A stretch of DNA of 64,000 nucleotides from Bradyrhizobium erythrophlei (GCF_900142985.1 NZ_LT670849.1:2356001-2420000); one strand, 5' to 3'; positions 1 to 9,061 are shown, counted from the first letter of the stretch. Notes: generated by a model from the letters alone, not told the origin. A program made the numbers and translations.

Positions 1-2
1 CA

Positions 3-320
3 AAGCCCCGCGGCAGCGATGATGTCGAGATCATCTTTGCCGATGACGGCGCCGGCATGACCGCCGACGTGCAACGGCAAGCGTTCGACCCCTTCTTCAC
101 GACGCGCCGCAACGAAGGCGGCACGGGCCTCGGCTTGCACATCGTTTACAATCTGGTCACCCAGCAACTGGGCGGCCGGATGATGCTGGATTCAAGACCG
201 GGACAAGGCACCACGTTTCGCATTATCATGCCCAAGACCGCCAAGGGCGGCCAGCCGGCAGAAAACCGGGATCGCGACAGGACTGATTCATGGCCGAACA
301 GGACGATGTCCTCCACCTGA
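3..320 (+). CDS. Sensor histidine kinase, C-terminal ATPase part (5' end outside window)
   Basis: The reading frame is already open at the window start and ends at the TGA at 318-320. It holds the last part of a HATPase_c domain: the DDGAGM G1 box just inside the window, an F box (FDPFFTT) and the GGTGLGLHIV G2 box, followed by a GQGTTFRI strand. This is the ATP-binding part of a two-component sensor kinase; the sensor and phospho-acceptor regions lie upstream and cannot be seen. It overlaps the start of the next kinase gene by 31 bp, so the two are probably co-translated as one signalling operon. Confidence 0.9.
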   Translation, partial: KPRGSDDVEIIFADDGAGMTADVQRQAFDPFFTTRRNEGGTGLGLHIVYNLVTQQLGGRMMLDSRPGQGTTFRIIMPKTAKGGQPAENRDRDRTDSWPNRTMSST

Positions 321-2032
321 TCGACGATACCGGTGTCGCGCCGGAAGCATCCGGCGCGCGCAAATGGAAAATCGCGGTCATCGATGACGATCATGCGGTG
401 CATGAGGGTACGCGCTTTGCGCTGAGCGATTACAACCTCAACGGACAGGGTCTTGAGATTCTGTCGGCCTATTCCGCCGCCGAGGGCCGGCAGCTGATGC
501 GCGCCCATTCCGACATCGCCGCGGTGTTGCTCGACGTCATCATGGAAACGGATGCCGCAGGGCTCGATCTCGTCGAATATATCCGCAACGACATCCGCAA
601 CGAGACGGTCCGTATCATCCTGCGCACCGGTCAGCCCGGGCAGGCCCCCGAACGCCGCGTCATCGTCCAGTACGACATCAACGACTACAAGGCGAAGACC
701 GAACTTACCGCCGACAAGCTGTTTACCTCGCTCACGGCGGCGCTGCGCAGCTATCAGCAGCTCGAACGGATGGTCCAGACCCGCCGCGGGCTGGAGATCA
801 TCATCGATGCCGCCTCGACGCTTTACGACTTCAAATCGATGCAGCGCCTTGCCGAGGGCGTGCTGACCCAGATCGGCTCGCTGCTCAACGTCGACTGCGC
901 CGGCATTCTGGTGCTGCGCGACGGCGGCGACGTCAACGATGAATTTTCCGTTCTTGCCGGCTCCGGCTGCTACAGCCGCTTCATCGGCGCCTCGGGCGCG
1001 AAATCGCTCGATCCCGACCTGCGCAGCATGGTCGAAGCCGCTTTCAAGCGCCGCAAGCACGAATTCGTCGACCAGCGCACCGTGCTCTACGTCCGCACCG
1101 GCTCGGGCCGCGAAGTAGTCGTGCTGCTTCAGGCCGAGCGGCAATTGTCGGAGACCGACCGCTCACTGGTCGAAATCTTCGGCAGCCGGCTTTCGATCGC
1201 CTTCGACAACGTCATTCTTTACCAGCAGCTCCAGCAGGCCAACAGCCAGCTCGAGGACCGCGTCGCGCAGCGTACGCGCGCGTTGATGCAGGCCAACCGC
1301 CGGCTGTCGGCGCAATGGCTGCGGCTTCAGCGCGCCAATGGCTTCAAGAACGAAATTCTCGGCACCGTGGCCCACGACCTGAAGAATCCGCTCGGAGTGA
1401 TCCTTGGCCGCACCGAAATGCTGACCGAACTGATCGCCGCCAGCTCTCCGCGTGAAAATATCACCTCGCAGATCGACCATATCCGCGACGCCACCAAGCG
1501 CCTGACCTCGATGGTCGATCACCTGATCTCGGACGCGATGGCCGATGCCTTCGACATCACCATCCGCCGCGAGCCGGTCGATATTGCGGCCCTGGTCGGC
1601 GAAGTGGCTGACGCCAATCAGCCGCTTGCCGTCAACAAGCAGCAATCGATCACGGTGTCCGCCGCTCCCAACTTGACCGCGACATGCGACGCCGACCGGA
1701 TGCGCGAGGCGATCGACAACCTGATCAGCAACGCCATCAAATACAGCCCGATCGGTGGCAAGATTTCGGTGCAGGTCGGCCAGGAAGGCAACAAGACCGC
1801 GATCCGCGTCGTCGACCAGGGCGCCGGCCTTTCGCCGGAAGATCTTGGCCGGCTGTTCGGGCGCTTCCAGCGGCTGTCCGCCAAACCCACGGCAGGCGAG
1901 AGCTCGACGGGCTTGGGACTTTCGATCGTCAAGCGTATCATCGACATGCATGGCGGCGAGGTCGCTGCCAACAGCGGCGGGCCTGGACAAGGCTCGACAT
2001 TCACCATCACATTGCCCGTAGCAGACGCGTGA
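290..2032 (+). CDS. Receiver-DUF3369-histidine kinase hybrid
   Basis: A 580-residue soluble signalling protein. Residues about 24-150 form a receiver domain (VIDDDH acidic pocket, LLDVIM phospho-acceptor Asp), about 155-325 match a DUF3369 layout, a short coiled coil follows, then HisKA with the H box VAHDLKNPLG near residue 360, and HATPase_c with N box DNLISNAIKYSP and G box STGLGLSIV. No membrane segment is seen, so the input is probably cytoplasmic or arrives by phosphotransfer to the N-terminal receiver. It sits between a kinase fragment and an OmpR-type regulator four bases downstream, which is the obvious output partner. The signal cannot be read from the sequence. Confidence 0.9.
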   Translation: MAEQDDVLHLIDDTGVAPEASGARKWKIAVIDDDHAVHEGTRFALSDYNLNGQGLEILSAYSAAEGRQLMRAHSDIAAVLLDVIMETDAAGLDLVEYIRNDIRNETVRIILRTGQPGQAPERRVIVQYDINDYKAKTELTADKLFTSLTAALRSYQQLERMVQTRRGLEIIIDAASTLYDFKSMQRLAEGVLTQIGSLLNVDCAGILVLRDGGDVNDEFSVLAGSGCYSRFIGASGAKSLDPDLRSMVEAAFKRRKHEFVDQRTVLYVRTGSGREVVVLLQAERQLSETDRSLVEIFGSRLSIAFDNVILYQQLQQANSQLEDRVAQRTRALMQANRRLSAQWLRLQRANGFKNEILGTVAHDLKNPLGVILGRTEMLTELIAASSPRENITSQIDHIRDATKRLTSMVDHLISDAMADAFDITIRREPVDIAALVGEVADANQPLAVNKQQSITVSAAPNLTATCDADRMREAIDNLISNAIKYSPIGGKISVQVGQEGNKTAIRVVDQGAGLSPEDLGRLFGRFQRLSAKPTAGESSTGLGLSIVKRIIDMHGGEVAANSGGPGQGSTFTITLPVADA

Positions 2033-2036
2033 TCAC

Positions 2037-2774
2037 ATGAGCCAAAGTCAGCACATCATCATTGTCGATGACGAGGCGCCGGCTCGCGAAATGGTCGGCG
2101 ATTACCTCAAGATGCACGGGTTTACCGTCACGCTTTGCGACGGCGGCAAGAGCCTGCGCGCGGCGATCGAAAACAACGTGCCCGACCTCGTGGTGCTCGA
2201 CCTCAACATGCCCGAGGAAGACGGGCTCTCTATCATTCGCGACTTGAAGGGCCGTACCAACGTACCGGTCATCATGCTGACGGCCACCGCAAGCCCGATC
2301 GATCGCGTGGTCGGGCTCGAACTTGGCGCCGACGACTATATCGCCAAGCCCTGCGAGTTGCGCGAGCTGATGGCGCGGATCCGCTCGGTGTTGCGGAGAA
2401 GCACGCCGGCGCGCGCGCAAGGCGGCGATGCCAACGGGGCGAAGGCGGCCAAGGATTCGCTGGTGCGGTTCGGCACCAAATGGCTCGACCTTCAGGCCCA
2501 GGCGTTGCGCGACGACGAAGGCAACGAACACCCCCTGACGGCCTCCGAGTTCGGCCTGCTCAAGGTCTTTGCCGCCAATCCCAAGCGCGTATTGTCGCGT
2601 GAGCGGCTGCTGGAACTGGCCAATGCCCGCGACAGCGAAGCTTTCGACCGCGCCGTCGACCTGCGCATCATGCGAATTCGCCGCAAGATCGAGATTGATC
2701 CGACGAAACCGGCTGTGATCCGGACGATTCGTGGCGGCGGCTATCTGTTCTCACCGGCCGGCGAGAAGGCTTGA
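2037..2774 (+). CDS. OmpR-family response regulator
   Basis: A 245-residue two-domain DNA-binding regulator. The N-terminal receiver has IIVDDE, the phospho-acceptor in VVLDLNMPEEDG, the conserved Thr in MLTATA and the Lys in YIAKPCE. The C-terminal half is a winged helix (LTASEFGLLKVFA, DLRIMRIRRKIE, IRTIRGGGYLF). It starts four bases after the upstream hybrid kinase stop, so the genes are almost certainly co-transcribed and the kinase is its likely partner. Target genes are unknown; the next gene downstream is a secreted hydrolase-like protein in the same direction. Confidence 0.93.
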   Translation: MSQSQHIIIVDDEAPAREMVGDYLKMHGFTVTLCDGGKSLRAAIENNVPDLVVLDLNMPEEDGLSIIRDLKGRTNVPVIMLTATASPIDRVVGLELGADDYIAKPCELRELMARIRSVLRRSTPARAQGGDANGAKAAKDSLVRFGTKWLDLQAQALRDDEGNEHPLTASEFGLLKVFAANPKRVLSRERLLELANARDSEAFDRAVDLRIMRIRRKIEIDPTKPAVIRTIRGGGYLFSPAGEKA

Positions 2775-3091
2775 CTTGGCCGTTCGAGAAACCTGCCTCA
2801 TCCGTTGCATCAATGAAACAGCGGCTGTCAAACTGAAGCGGCCGGATGCCCGTTCTGGATTTTGGCGCTCCGATCAAGTAATCCATTCGGAAGCGACCAG
2901 GGCGCTTTAGGCCCTGCGTGAACGCGCAAGTGGGAGAGCCGGTTTCCCACGCAACCTTTAACCAGCGTTCGCGCGACGATTGCAGCAAGACAACAAGCCA
3001 GACTGCGATGGCGATCCGGCCTGGGGCCGTCGCGCTTTGGCCGTCCGCCGCCGCCGGGCGGCGCATATGGGTTTTGGGGATTACCGCTGCC

Positions 3092-3694
3092 ATGCTTTCT
3101 TTTTTTCGTGTGACGTTTCGATGGGCAAGCGCGGCGCTGCTTGTCGCTTTGTCGGTGGTTGACGTATCTCCGGCCTCGGCGGCGACGGCCGTGCACAAGA
3201 AGGTGTACCTGCTGCGCGGTTTGACCAACGTGCTGTCACCCGGGATCGACCAGCTCAACGAGGAACTGCATCGGCGAAACGTCGACGTCACGATCGCCAA
3301 TCATGCGTTTTCGGATTCGCTGGCCTCTGAGGCCATCGAGGGCTGCAAGAGCGGGCGCTTCGGTTCGATCGTGCTGGTCGGCCACTCGCTGGGCGCCAGC
3401 GCAGCCGCCAGCATGGCGGAGCAATTGCAAAGAGCCGGCCTTCACGTCGCGTTGATCGTGACGATCGACCCCGTCACCAAGATCGTTGTACCGAGCAACG
3501 TGCATCTGTTGAGAAACTACTTCCTTTCCAGTGGAGTCGGGACAGTGGTGGAGCGCAGTGGCCAATTCCACGGCACGCTGCAGAACGTCGATATGGGAAA
3601 ATCCGAATATGGACACGTCTCGCTGACGACCGCCCCGGTCGTTCAGAACCAGGCGTTGCGGGATATCCTCACCGCCAATTCGAGCTGCCGCTGA
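3092..3694 (+). CDS. Secreted alpha/beta-hydrolase-like protein (paralog 1)
   Basis: About 200 residues when started at the ATG at 3092, which gives a hydrophobic signal peptide ending near SPASAA; a longer frame opens at a GTG at 2918 but adds a non-signal-like leader. The mature part opens with VYLLRGLTNVLSPGID, has the nucleophile elbow GHSLG, an IDP segment that could supply the acidic residue, and a late GHVSL histidine, so a Ser-Asp-His triad is plausible. Two paralogs with the same opening motif lie at 29.2-31.1 kb. No substrate can be assigned. It is separated from the two-component genes by about 300 bp with no other feature recognised. Confidence 0.7.
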   Translation: MLSFFRVTFRWASAALLVALSVVDVSPASAATAVHKKVYLLRGLTNVLSPGIDQLNEELHRRNVDVTIANHAFSDSLASEAIEGCKSGRFGSIVLVGHSLGASAAASMAEQLQRAGLHVALIVTIDPVTKIVVPSNVHLLRNYFLSSGVGTVVERSGQFHGTLQNVDMGKSEYGHVSLTTAPVVQNQALRDILTANSSCR

Positions 3695-3806
3695 CAGTTC
3701 AGCGCTAGGGCGCGCTGTTTACGCCCGGTACCGTCGGCGCCGCGAACGGAAGCAGGCCGGCGGCCGCCAAAATTTATCTACCTAAAATTGCTGCTATTTT
3801 ACCCCC

Positions 3807-3841
3807 AATTGTTTCGTCGCAAGGCCTGCGACGAAACAATT
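3807..3841. promoter_or_regulatory. Perfect 15-bp inverted repeat upstream of the ECF sigma gene
   Basis: The arm AATTGTTTCGTCGCA is followed by the 5-base loop AGGCC and its exact reverse complement. It lies about 110 bp before the sigma-factor start and about 110 bp after the preceding stop codon. No T-run follows on either strand, so a standard intrinsic terminator is unlikely; an operator, or an RNA hairpin in the 5' leader, fits better. Confidence 0.55.
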
Positions 3842-3952
3842 CTCCTGACCACGAAACCATTTTTCCCTTTTCTCGCAGACATCCCGAAACCGTCACCCAC
3901 TACCAAAGGAGGGTAACGAAGCGCCGCCACAGGGCGACACCGGGAGACCGTC

Positions 3953-4564
3953 ATGCAAAACGTCGTAGCCATCAATGCAGCAGCTCGCCAGGGCATCCTT
4001 GCCGCTCAAGCGACCTCCGACGAATCGCTGCTTGAGAGCATTGCCGAGGGCGGACGCACCGCGATGCATATCCTCTATTCCCGTCACCACGTGCGGGTTT
4101 ATCGTTTCATCCTGCGGATGGTGCGGGACGCTACGACGGCCGAGGATCTGGCCAGTCAGGTATTCCTCGACGTGTGGCGAACCGCAAACCAGTTCCAGGG
4201 GCGTTCGCAAGTATCGACCTGGCTGCTGTCGATCGCTCGCTTCAAGGCCCTGACCGCCTTGCGTCAACGCCGGCACGAGGACCTCGACCAGGAGGAAATG
4301 CTGGAGATCCCCGACGACGCCGACACGCCGGAAGCCTGTCTCGACCGCTCCAGCACCAGCGCGATCTTGCGCGCCTGCGTCGCCAAGCTGTCGCCGGCGC
4401 ATCGCGAGATCATCAACCTCGTCTACTACCACGAGAAGTCGGTCGAGGAAGTGGGCAACATCATCGGCATTCCCCAAAGCACGGTGAAGACCCGGATGTT
4501 CTATGCCCGCAGGCAGCTCGCCGATTTGCTCAAGGTTGCCGGCATCGAGGGCCTGGCCGCCTGA
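3953..4564 (+). CDS. ECF sigma factor (RNA polymerase sigma-70 family)
   Basis: 203 residues with the two ECF domains. Region 2 spans about residues 35-100 (YSRHHVRVYRFILRMV, AEDLASQVFLDVWR, STWLLSIARFKALT), and region 4 spans about 140-195 (LSPAHREIINLVYYHEKSVEEVG, then a helix-turn-helix IGIPQSTVKTRMFYARRQL). It would redirect RNA polymerase to a small regulon. No recognisable anti-sigma gene lies beside it; the next gene is an L,D-transpeptidase 215 bp downstream. A perfect inverted repeat lies in its leader, which also has an AAGGAGG-like purine stretch about 45 bases before the start; the nearer GGGAG at 3941 is the likelier ribosome site. Confidence 0.92.
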   Translation: MQNVVAINAAARQGILAAQATSDESLLESIAEGGRTAMHILYSRHHVRVYRFILRMVRDATTAEDLASQVFLDVWRTANQFQGRSQVSTWLLSIARFKALTALRQRRHEDLDQEEMLEIPDDADTPEACLDRSSTSAILRACVAKLSPAHREIINLVYYHEKSVEEVGNIIGIPQSTVKTRMFYARRQLADLLKVAGIEGLAA

Positions 4565-4779
4565 GCGCCACCGCCTCACGCCTCAGAAGGCGAGCCCGAG
4601 CCTCACGGCTTGGGTTCGCGAGCCGCGCTCAAAGCTTCCTGAAAATCATCAGTTTCGCTATAAAAGCAGCGGTTCGGCTGCATGATAGCCAGTTTACTTG
4701 CCATCACGCTGCCCCTGGGATTTGATGATAGCTGGCTTGGCCAAAACGGGCCACGGCGGGAGAGGCACAAGAGGCAAAA

Positions 4780-5373
4780 ATGACAAAAATCCGTCACCTG
4801 ATCTGCATGACGATGGCAGCCGCAGGCCTGATGCTTTCGGCCTCGGTCAGCTTTGCGCAGCAGCCCGACCGGGGCGACGAGCCAGGACTGATCGCTGACG
4901 ACGGCTACCAGCTCGATCCCGAATGGCAGAAGCAGATGGTGTATTTCCGCACCACGGAGCCGCCGGGCACTATCATCATCTCGACCGCCGAACGTCATCT
5001 TTATCTGGTCCAGCCGGGCGGCCGCGCATTGCGCTACGGCATCGGCGTCGGCCGCGACGGCTTTCAGTGGCAGGGCTTGTTGAGCATTACCCGCAAGGCG
5101 GAATGGCCGGATTGGGTGCCGCCGCCGGAAATGATCGAGCGCCAGCCCTATCTGCCGCGCTTCATGGCCGGCGGTCCCGGCAATCCGCTTGGCGCCCGCG
5201 CCATGTATCTCGGCGGCACGGTCTATCGCATTCACGGCACCAACCGCCCGGACACCATCGGCACCAAGATTTCGTCCGGCTGCTTCCGCCTGGTCAATGC
5301 CGACGTTGCCGATCTCTATGACCGGGTGCCGGTAGGGACCAAGGTCGTCGTACGGCAAAAGCCGGAACTGTAA
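4780..5373 (+). CDS. L,D-transpeptidase (YkuD family), secreted
   Basis: 197 residues with a signal peptide of about 27 residues ending after SVSFAQ. The YkuD domain fills the rest, with the catalytic signature HGTNRPDTIGTKISSGCFR: His, then SSGC with the nucleophilic Cys. These enzymes make 3-3 peptidoglycan cross-links or attach proteins to peptidoglycan in the periplasm. It starts with a good ribosome site (AGAGGC) and stands alone, following the sigma factor by 215 bp in the same direction. Control by that sigma factor is possible but not shown. Confidence 0.92.
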   Translation: MTKIRHLICMTMAAAGLMLSASVSFAQQPDRGDEPGLIADDGYQLDPEWQKQMVYFRTTEPPGTIIISTAERHLYLVQPGGRALRYGIGVGRDGFQWQGLLSITRKAEWPDWVPPPEMIERQPYLPRFMAGGPGNPLGARAMYLGGTVYRIHGTNRPDTIGTKISSGCFRLVNADVADLYDRVPVGTKVVVRQKPEL

Positions 5374-5430
5374 CGAACACCCATTTTCCAGACAGCATCA
5401 CAACTTCCCGATCGGGGCGAGGGGTAGATC

Positions 5431-6468
5431 ATGCGTACATTCCGAGGCGGCCTTCTGATTGGGCTTGCGATCGCCGTTGCGGTCGCAGCCGTTGCCGTCA
5501 CCTACGAGCTCTACGACACGCGCACCCTGAAGCGGACCGTTCGCCGCGGCGAAGTGCAGTGCGGCGTCAACAAGGGGCTGCCGGGCTTCTCGATCCCTGA
5601 CGACAAGGGCAACTGGACCGGGTTCGATGTCGACTTCTGCCGCGCGGTCGCCGCCGCCATCTTTAACGATCCGGCCAAGGCAAAATTCATCCCGCTCGAC
5701 GCCAATGAGCGTTTCAAGGAATTGCAAAGCCGCAAGGTGGACATTCTCTCGCGCAACTCGACCTGGAGCATGTCACGCGAGACCTCCTTCGACCTCTATT
5801 TCCCGGCGGTCGCCTATTATGACGGTCAGGGCTTCATGCTGCCGCGCGCGCGCAACATCGATTCCGCGCTCGACCTCAATGGCAGCAAGGTGTGCGTCCA
5901 GGACGGCACCACCACCGTGCTCAACCTCGCCGACTACTTCCGTACCAACAACATGAAGTACGAGGAAAAGAAGTTCGGCAAACTCGAAGACGTGGTCAAA
6001 GCCTATGAATCCGGCCAGTGCGACACGCTGACCGCCGACGTATCGCAACTTTATGCACTGCGGCTCAATCTCGGCAAGCCGGTCGATCACACCATCCTGC
6101 CCGACGTGATCTCGAAGGAGCCGCTTGCGCCCGTGGTGCGGGAGCGCGACGACGACTGGATGCTGATCGTGAAGTGGACGCTTTACGCGATGATCAACGC
6201 CGAAGAACTCGGCGTGACGTCGAAGAACATCGACGAAGCGCTGAAGTCCAAGAAGCCGGACGTGATGCGGCTGGTCGGCACCGAGGGCAACTACGGCGAG
6301 GAACTCGGACTGACCAGGGATTGGGCGGTCCGGATCATCCGCCATGTCGGCAATTACGGCGAAGTCTATGAGCGCAATATCGGCTCGGAATCCAAGTTGA
6401 AGATTCCGCGCGGATTGAACCAGCTCTGGAGCGCCGGTGGCATTCAATATGCCCCGCCGATCCGGTAG
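5431..6468 (+). CDS. Amino-acid ABC transporter periplasmic binding protein (AapJ/BztA-like)
   Basis: 345 residues with an N-terminal hydrophobic export segment, then a family 3 solute-binding domain (VRRGEVQCGVNKGLPGFS, GNWTGFDVDFCRAVAAAIF, VDILSRNSTWSMSR, GSKVCVQDGTTTVLNLADYF). Length and wording of these motifs match general L-amino-acid binding proteins of the AapJ/BztA type. No permease or ATPase gene is adjacent, so it is an orphan binding protein that must use components encoded elsewhere. A GAGGGG ribosome site lies about 10 bases before the ATG. Confidence 0.9.
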   Translation: MRTFRGGLLIGLAIAVAVAAVAVTYELYDTRTLKRTVRRGEVQCGVNKGLPGFSIPDDKGNWTGFDVDFCRAVAAAIFNDPAKAKFIPLDANERFKELQSRKVDILSRNSTWSMSRETSFDLYFPAVAYYDGQGFMLPRARNIDSALDLNGSKVCVQDGTTTVLNLADYFRTNNMKYEEKKFGKLEDVVKAYESGQCDTLTADVSQLYALRLNLGKPVDHTILPDVISKEPLAPVVRERDDDWMLIVKWTLYAMINAEELGVTSKNIDEALKSKKPDVMRLVGTEGNYGEELGLTRDWAVRIIRHVGNYGEVYERNIGSESKLKIPRGLNQLWSAGGIQYAPPIR

Positions 6469-6482
6469 AACGTTCAACCTCT

Positions 6483-6585
6483 CCCTCATCCTGAGGAGCG
6501 CTCGCGCGTCTCGAAGGATGAGGCCGCGAACCGGGCCTCAAGGTTCGAGACGCTGCGCGTGAAGCGCAGCTCCTCACCACGAGGA
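6483..6585. repeat. Bradyrhizobiaceae-type palindromic intergenic repeat (REP-like)
   Basis: A run of inverted repeats (CCTCATCCTGAGGAGCG, then GTCTCGAAGGATGAGGCC, then GGTTCGAGACGC and AGCTCCTCACCACGAGG) lies between the amino-acid binding protein and the next gene. From memory this sequence type recurs in intergenic regions of Bradyrhizobium and Rhodopseudomonas. It is a different family from the CTAG-bounded double hairpins elsewhere in this window. Confidence 0.65.
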
Positions 6586-6622
6586 TACTTCAAAGAACAA
6601 CAAAGCATAGAGGAACGCCAGG

Positions 6623-7168
6623 ATGCGGCTGAAATTGCTCACCCCAGAGGAGATGAATCCGGCGCAGAAGCAGACCCACGACGAAGCGATCGCGGGAAAA
6701 CGCGGCAAGCCGCCAGCGCCGATGATGGCCTGGCTCAACAGCCCGGAAATGGCGCGCCACGCCACCCGGCTTGGCGAGGTGTTGCGCTTCGATACGATCT
6801 TTCCGGCAAAACTGTCTGAAATCGCAATTCTCGTCACCGCGCGGCACTGGACCTCGCATTACGAATGGTTCGCCCACAAGCGCCTCGCGTTGCAGGGCGG
6901 CATGGACCCGAAGATCATCGAGGACATCCGCGACCGCCGGACGCCGACCTTCGACGACCCGAAAGCGAAGATGATCTACGACGTCGCGAAATCGCTGCAC
7001 GAAGGCCACGGCGTACCCAAGGCGCTTTACGACGAGGCCGTCGAGCTATTGTCCCTGCGCGGGGTCGTCGAGGTGATCGGCCTCTGCGGCTATTACACCA
7101 TGGTCTCGATGACGCTAAACACCTTCGAATTCGGCCTGCCCGACGGGCAGGTATCGGAGCTTGCGTGA
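6623..7168 (+). CDS. Carboxymuconolactone decarboxylase family protein
   Basis: 181 residues of the AhpD/CMD fold: LTPEEMNPAQKQTHDEAIAG at the start, then KLSEIAILVTARHWTSHYEW, and a C-terminal helix with VVEVIGLCGYYTMVSMTLN. The classic CxxC pair of AhpD is absent, so it is more like the decarboxylase or unknown-function branch than the peroxidase branch. It is followed 46 bp later by a VOC-family gene and then a convergent MFS transporter gene, suggesting a small catabolic group, but no substrate can be named. Ribosome site AGGAACGCC precedes the ATG. Confidence 0.85.
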   Translation: MRLKLLTPEEMNPAQKQTHDEAIAGKRGKPPAPMMAWLNSPEMARHATRLGEVLRFDTIFPAKLSEIAILVTARHWTSHYEWFAHKRLALQGGMDPKIIEDIRDRRTPTFDDPKAKMIYDVAKSLHEGHGVPKALYDEAVELLSLRGVVEVIGLCGYYTMVSMTLNTFEFGLPDGQVSELA

Positions 7169-7214
7169 GCCTTGGCCGCTTCCTAAATCCCTCTGATCAC
7201 GCAGGGGAGCAGCC

Positions 7215-7710
7215 ATGCCGCAAAATCCGCCCATCGTCGCCGGCACCAGGATCGGCCATGTCCATCTCAAGGTCGCCGATCTCGATCGCGCGCTGGGCTT
7301 TTATTGCGGCGTGCTCGGCTTCGAGCTGATGCAACGCTATGGCACCGAGGCCGCTTTCATTTCGGCCGGTGGCTATCATCACCATATCGGGCTGAACACC
7401 TGGCACAGCAAAGGCGGCCATCCCCCCTGCTCCCGGAACCACCGGGCTGTTTCACACCGCGATCCTTTACCCGACGCGCCCCGCCCTTGCCGATGCGCTC
7501 CATCGCGTCACCAGTGCCGGCATTCCACTTGACGGCGCCAGCGACCACGGCGTGAGCCAGGCGCTTTACTTGCGCGATCCCGACGAGAACGGCGTCGAGC
7601 TCTATTGGGACCGGCCCGAGGCCGAATGGCCCCGCGCGGCCGACGGATCACTTGCAATGTTCACCCGGCGGCTCGACCTCGAAGACCTGATGCGCGAGCG
7701 CGTGGCGTAA
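7215..7710 (+). pseudogene. VOC (glyoxalase/extradiol dioxygenase) family gene with a frameshift
   Basis: The frame beginning at the ATG encodes a VOC N-terminal module (RIGHVHLKVADLDRALGFY, GGYHHHIGLNTW). At a run of six C at 7422-7427 the homology moves to another frame, which continues LFHTAILYP, ALHRVTSAGI, SDHGVSQALYLRDPDENGVELYWD and ends at the TAA at 7708-7710. Removing one C restores GGHPPAPGTT and a full protein of about 164 residues. The homopolymer position makes a sequencing error or a recent real mutation equally possible. Metal ligands His, His and Glu are visible across the two frames. Confidence 0.85.
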
Positions 7711-7715
7711 TCTCG

Positions 7716-8966
7716 TCAAGACACGCGGCGTTCGGGCTCGTTGCCCTGTGACAGCCTGCCGCGGAACATCACCAGCATGGCGGCGATCAGTTCCAGCGCG
7801 ATACAGCCATAGAAGGGCAGCGTGTAGCTGCCGGAGAGGTCGCGAAGCGCGCCGATCACGCCGGGGCCGAATGCGTAGGTGATTTGTGTGATTGCGGTGA
7901 GCAGGCTGATCAGCACGCCGAAAGATCGCGGATCGAACTCGCGCTGCACAATCAGCGACGGCAGCGTAATGAGATTGCCGACCGAGAAGCCGAACACGGC
8001 GCAGGCTGCGATCAGGGCCACTTCATTGCGGAAATTGATGATGACCAGAAGCGCCAGCGCCTGGCTCGCAAACGAAAGTGCCGAGGCGAGCCGCTGATTG
8101 AGCCGGTCGATGACGGTGGAAAACAGCAGGCGTCCGATCACGGCCATTGCGGTCAGAAGCGCGATCGCCACCGTCGCGCTAGCACGGCCAATGACGGGAT
8201 CGAGAAACGAGATCAGGTGAACGACAAATCCCACTTGCGCAAACAGCACCAGCGCAAACGCGATCGACACCGACAGGAATCCGACGTTGCGCAAGGCGCA
8301 GGCGCGGATTTGCGCGGATGACGCCACCCCGCCCGCCGAAGGGAGCCTGCTTCCCGACACCAGCGGCGGACGGCCGACAAATATGACGACCACCGGAATC
8401 ACCAGCACGATCATCAACGACGACGCCGCGATCATCGCGCCGGAAAATCCGAGTTGGCCGATGGCGAGCACCAGCAAGGGAACGCCGGCCACGCCGCCGA
8501 AGCTCGCGCCATTGAGCGCGAGGCTGATCGCCATGCCCCGCTTTTGATCGAACCAGAGCCCCAGTGTCGTGCTGATCATCGCGAGGCTGGTGCCTGCCCA
8601 GCCGAGCGCCAGCAGGACGTTGGCGAGGTAAAGCTGCCAGAGCGAGGTGACCTGTCCCATGACGATGACGGCGACAGCCATCGCAACCGTCCCGGCCACC
8701 AGGCAATTACGAGGACCGAACTTTCGAATCGTCTCGGCAACGAAGATGACGAGCAACGCGCCGAACAGGTAGAAAAAGGTGGTCGCGGTCGAAATCAGCG
8801 ATGCCGGCCAGCCGTGCAACCGGTGCAATTCGGCGAGATAAACGCTTTGTCCGTAGAAGCCGAACGCCCAGCCAAAGGTTGCGACCAGAAAGCAGACGGC
8901 GACGATCCGCCATCCCTCGTAGTGAGCAGAGCTCTCGTCGATCGAATAGGGATTTGAAGCTTCCAC
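7716..8966 (-). CDS. MFS transporter (monocarboxylate/OxlT-like)
   Basis: 416 residues with about 12 predicted membrane helices. After a short cytoplasmic start, the first helix reads GWRIVAVCFLVATFGWAFGFYG, and the pattern of a tryptophan- and glycine-rich first helix with FFYLFGALLVIFV resembles the monocarboxylate/oxalate branch of the major facilitator superfamily. It lies convergent with the CMD/VOC genes, five bases past the VOC stop. Substrate unknown. The long frames on the opposite strand here are compositional shadows. Confidence 0.88.
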   Translation of the reverse strand: MEASNPYSIDESSAHYEGWRIVAVCFLVATFGWAFGFYGQSVYLAELHRLHGWPASLISTATTFFYLFGALLVIFVAETIRKFGPRNCLVAGTVAMAVAVIVMGQVTSLWQLYLANVLLALGWAGTSLAMISTTLGLWFDQKRGMAISLALNGASFGGVAGVPLLVLAIGQLGFSGAMIAASSLMIVLVIPVVVIFVGRPPLVSGSRLPSAGGVASSAQIRACALRNVGFLSVSIAFALVLFAQVGFVVHLISFLDPVIGRASATVAIALLTAMAVIGRLLFSTVIDRLNQRLASALSFASQALALLVIINFRNEVALIAACAVFGFSVGNLITLPSLIVQREFDPRSFGVLISLLTAITQITYAFGPGVIGALRDLSGSYTLPFYGCIALELIAAMLVMFRGRLSQGNEPERRVS

Positions 8967-9061
8967 GACGGGGCCTCCCGATCAGGGAGATCAGATAGGC
9001 CGCAGCCCGCCTCGCGCCAAGGCGATTATTTCGATCCAGATCGAAGTGTCAGCAGTTGGCA

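Noticed and set aside
2918..3091. Upstream extension of the first secreted hydrolase from a GTG
   Set aside because: It adds 58 residues that would bury the signal peptide; the ATG at 3092 gives a normal leader.
6541..6600. GGTTCGAGACGC as a possible tRNA T-arm
   Set aside because: No cloverleaf can be built around it; it belongs to the REP-like repeat.
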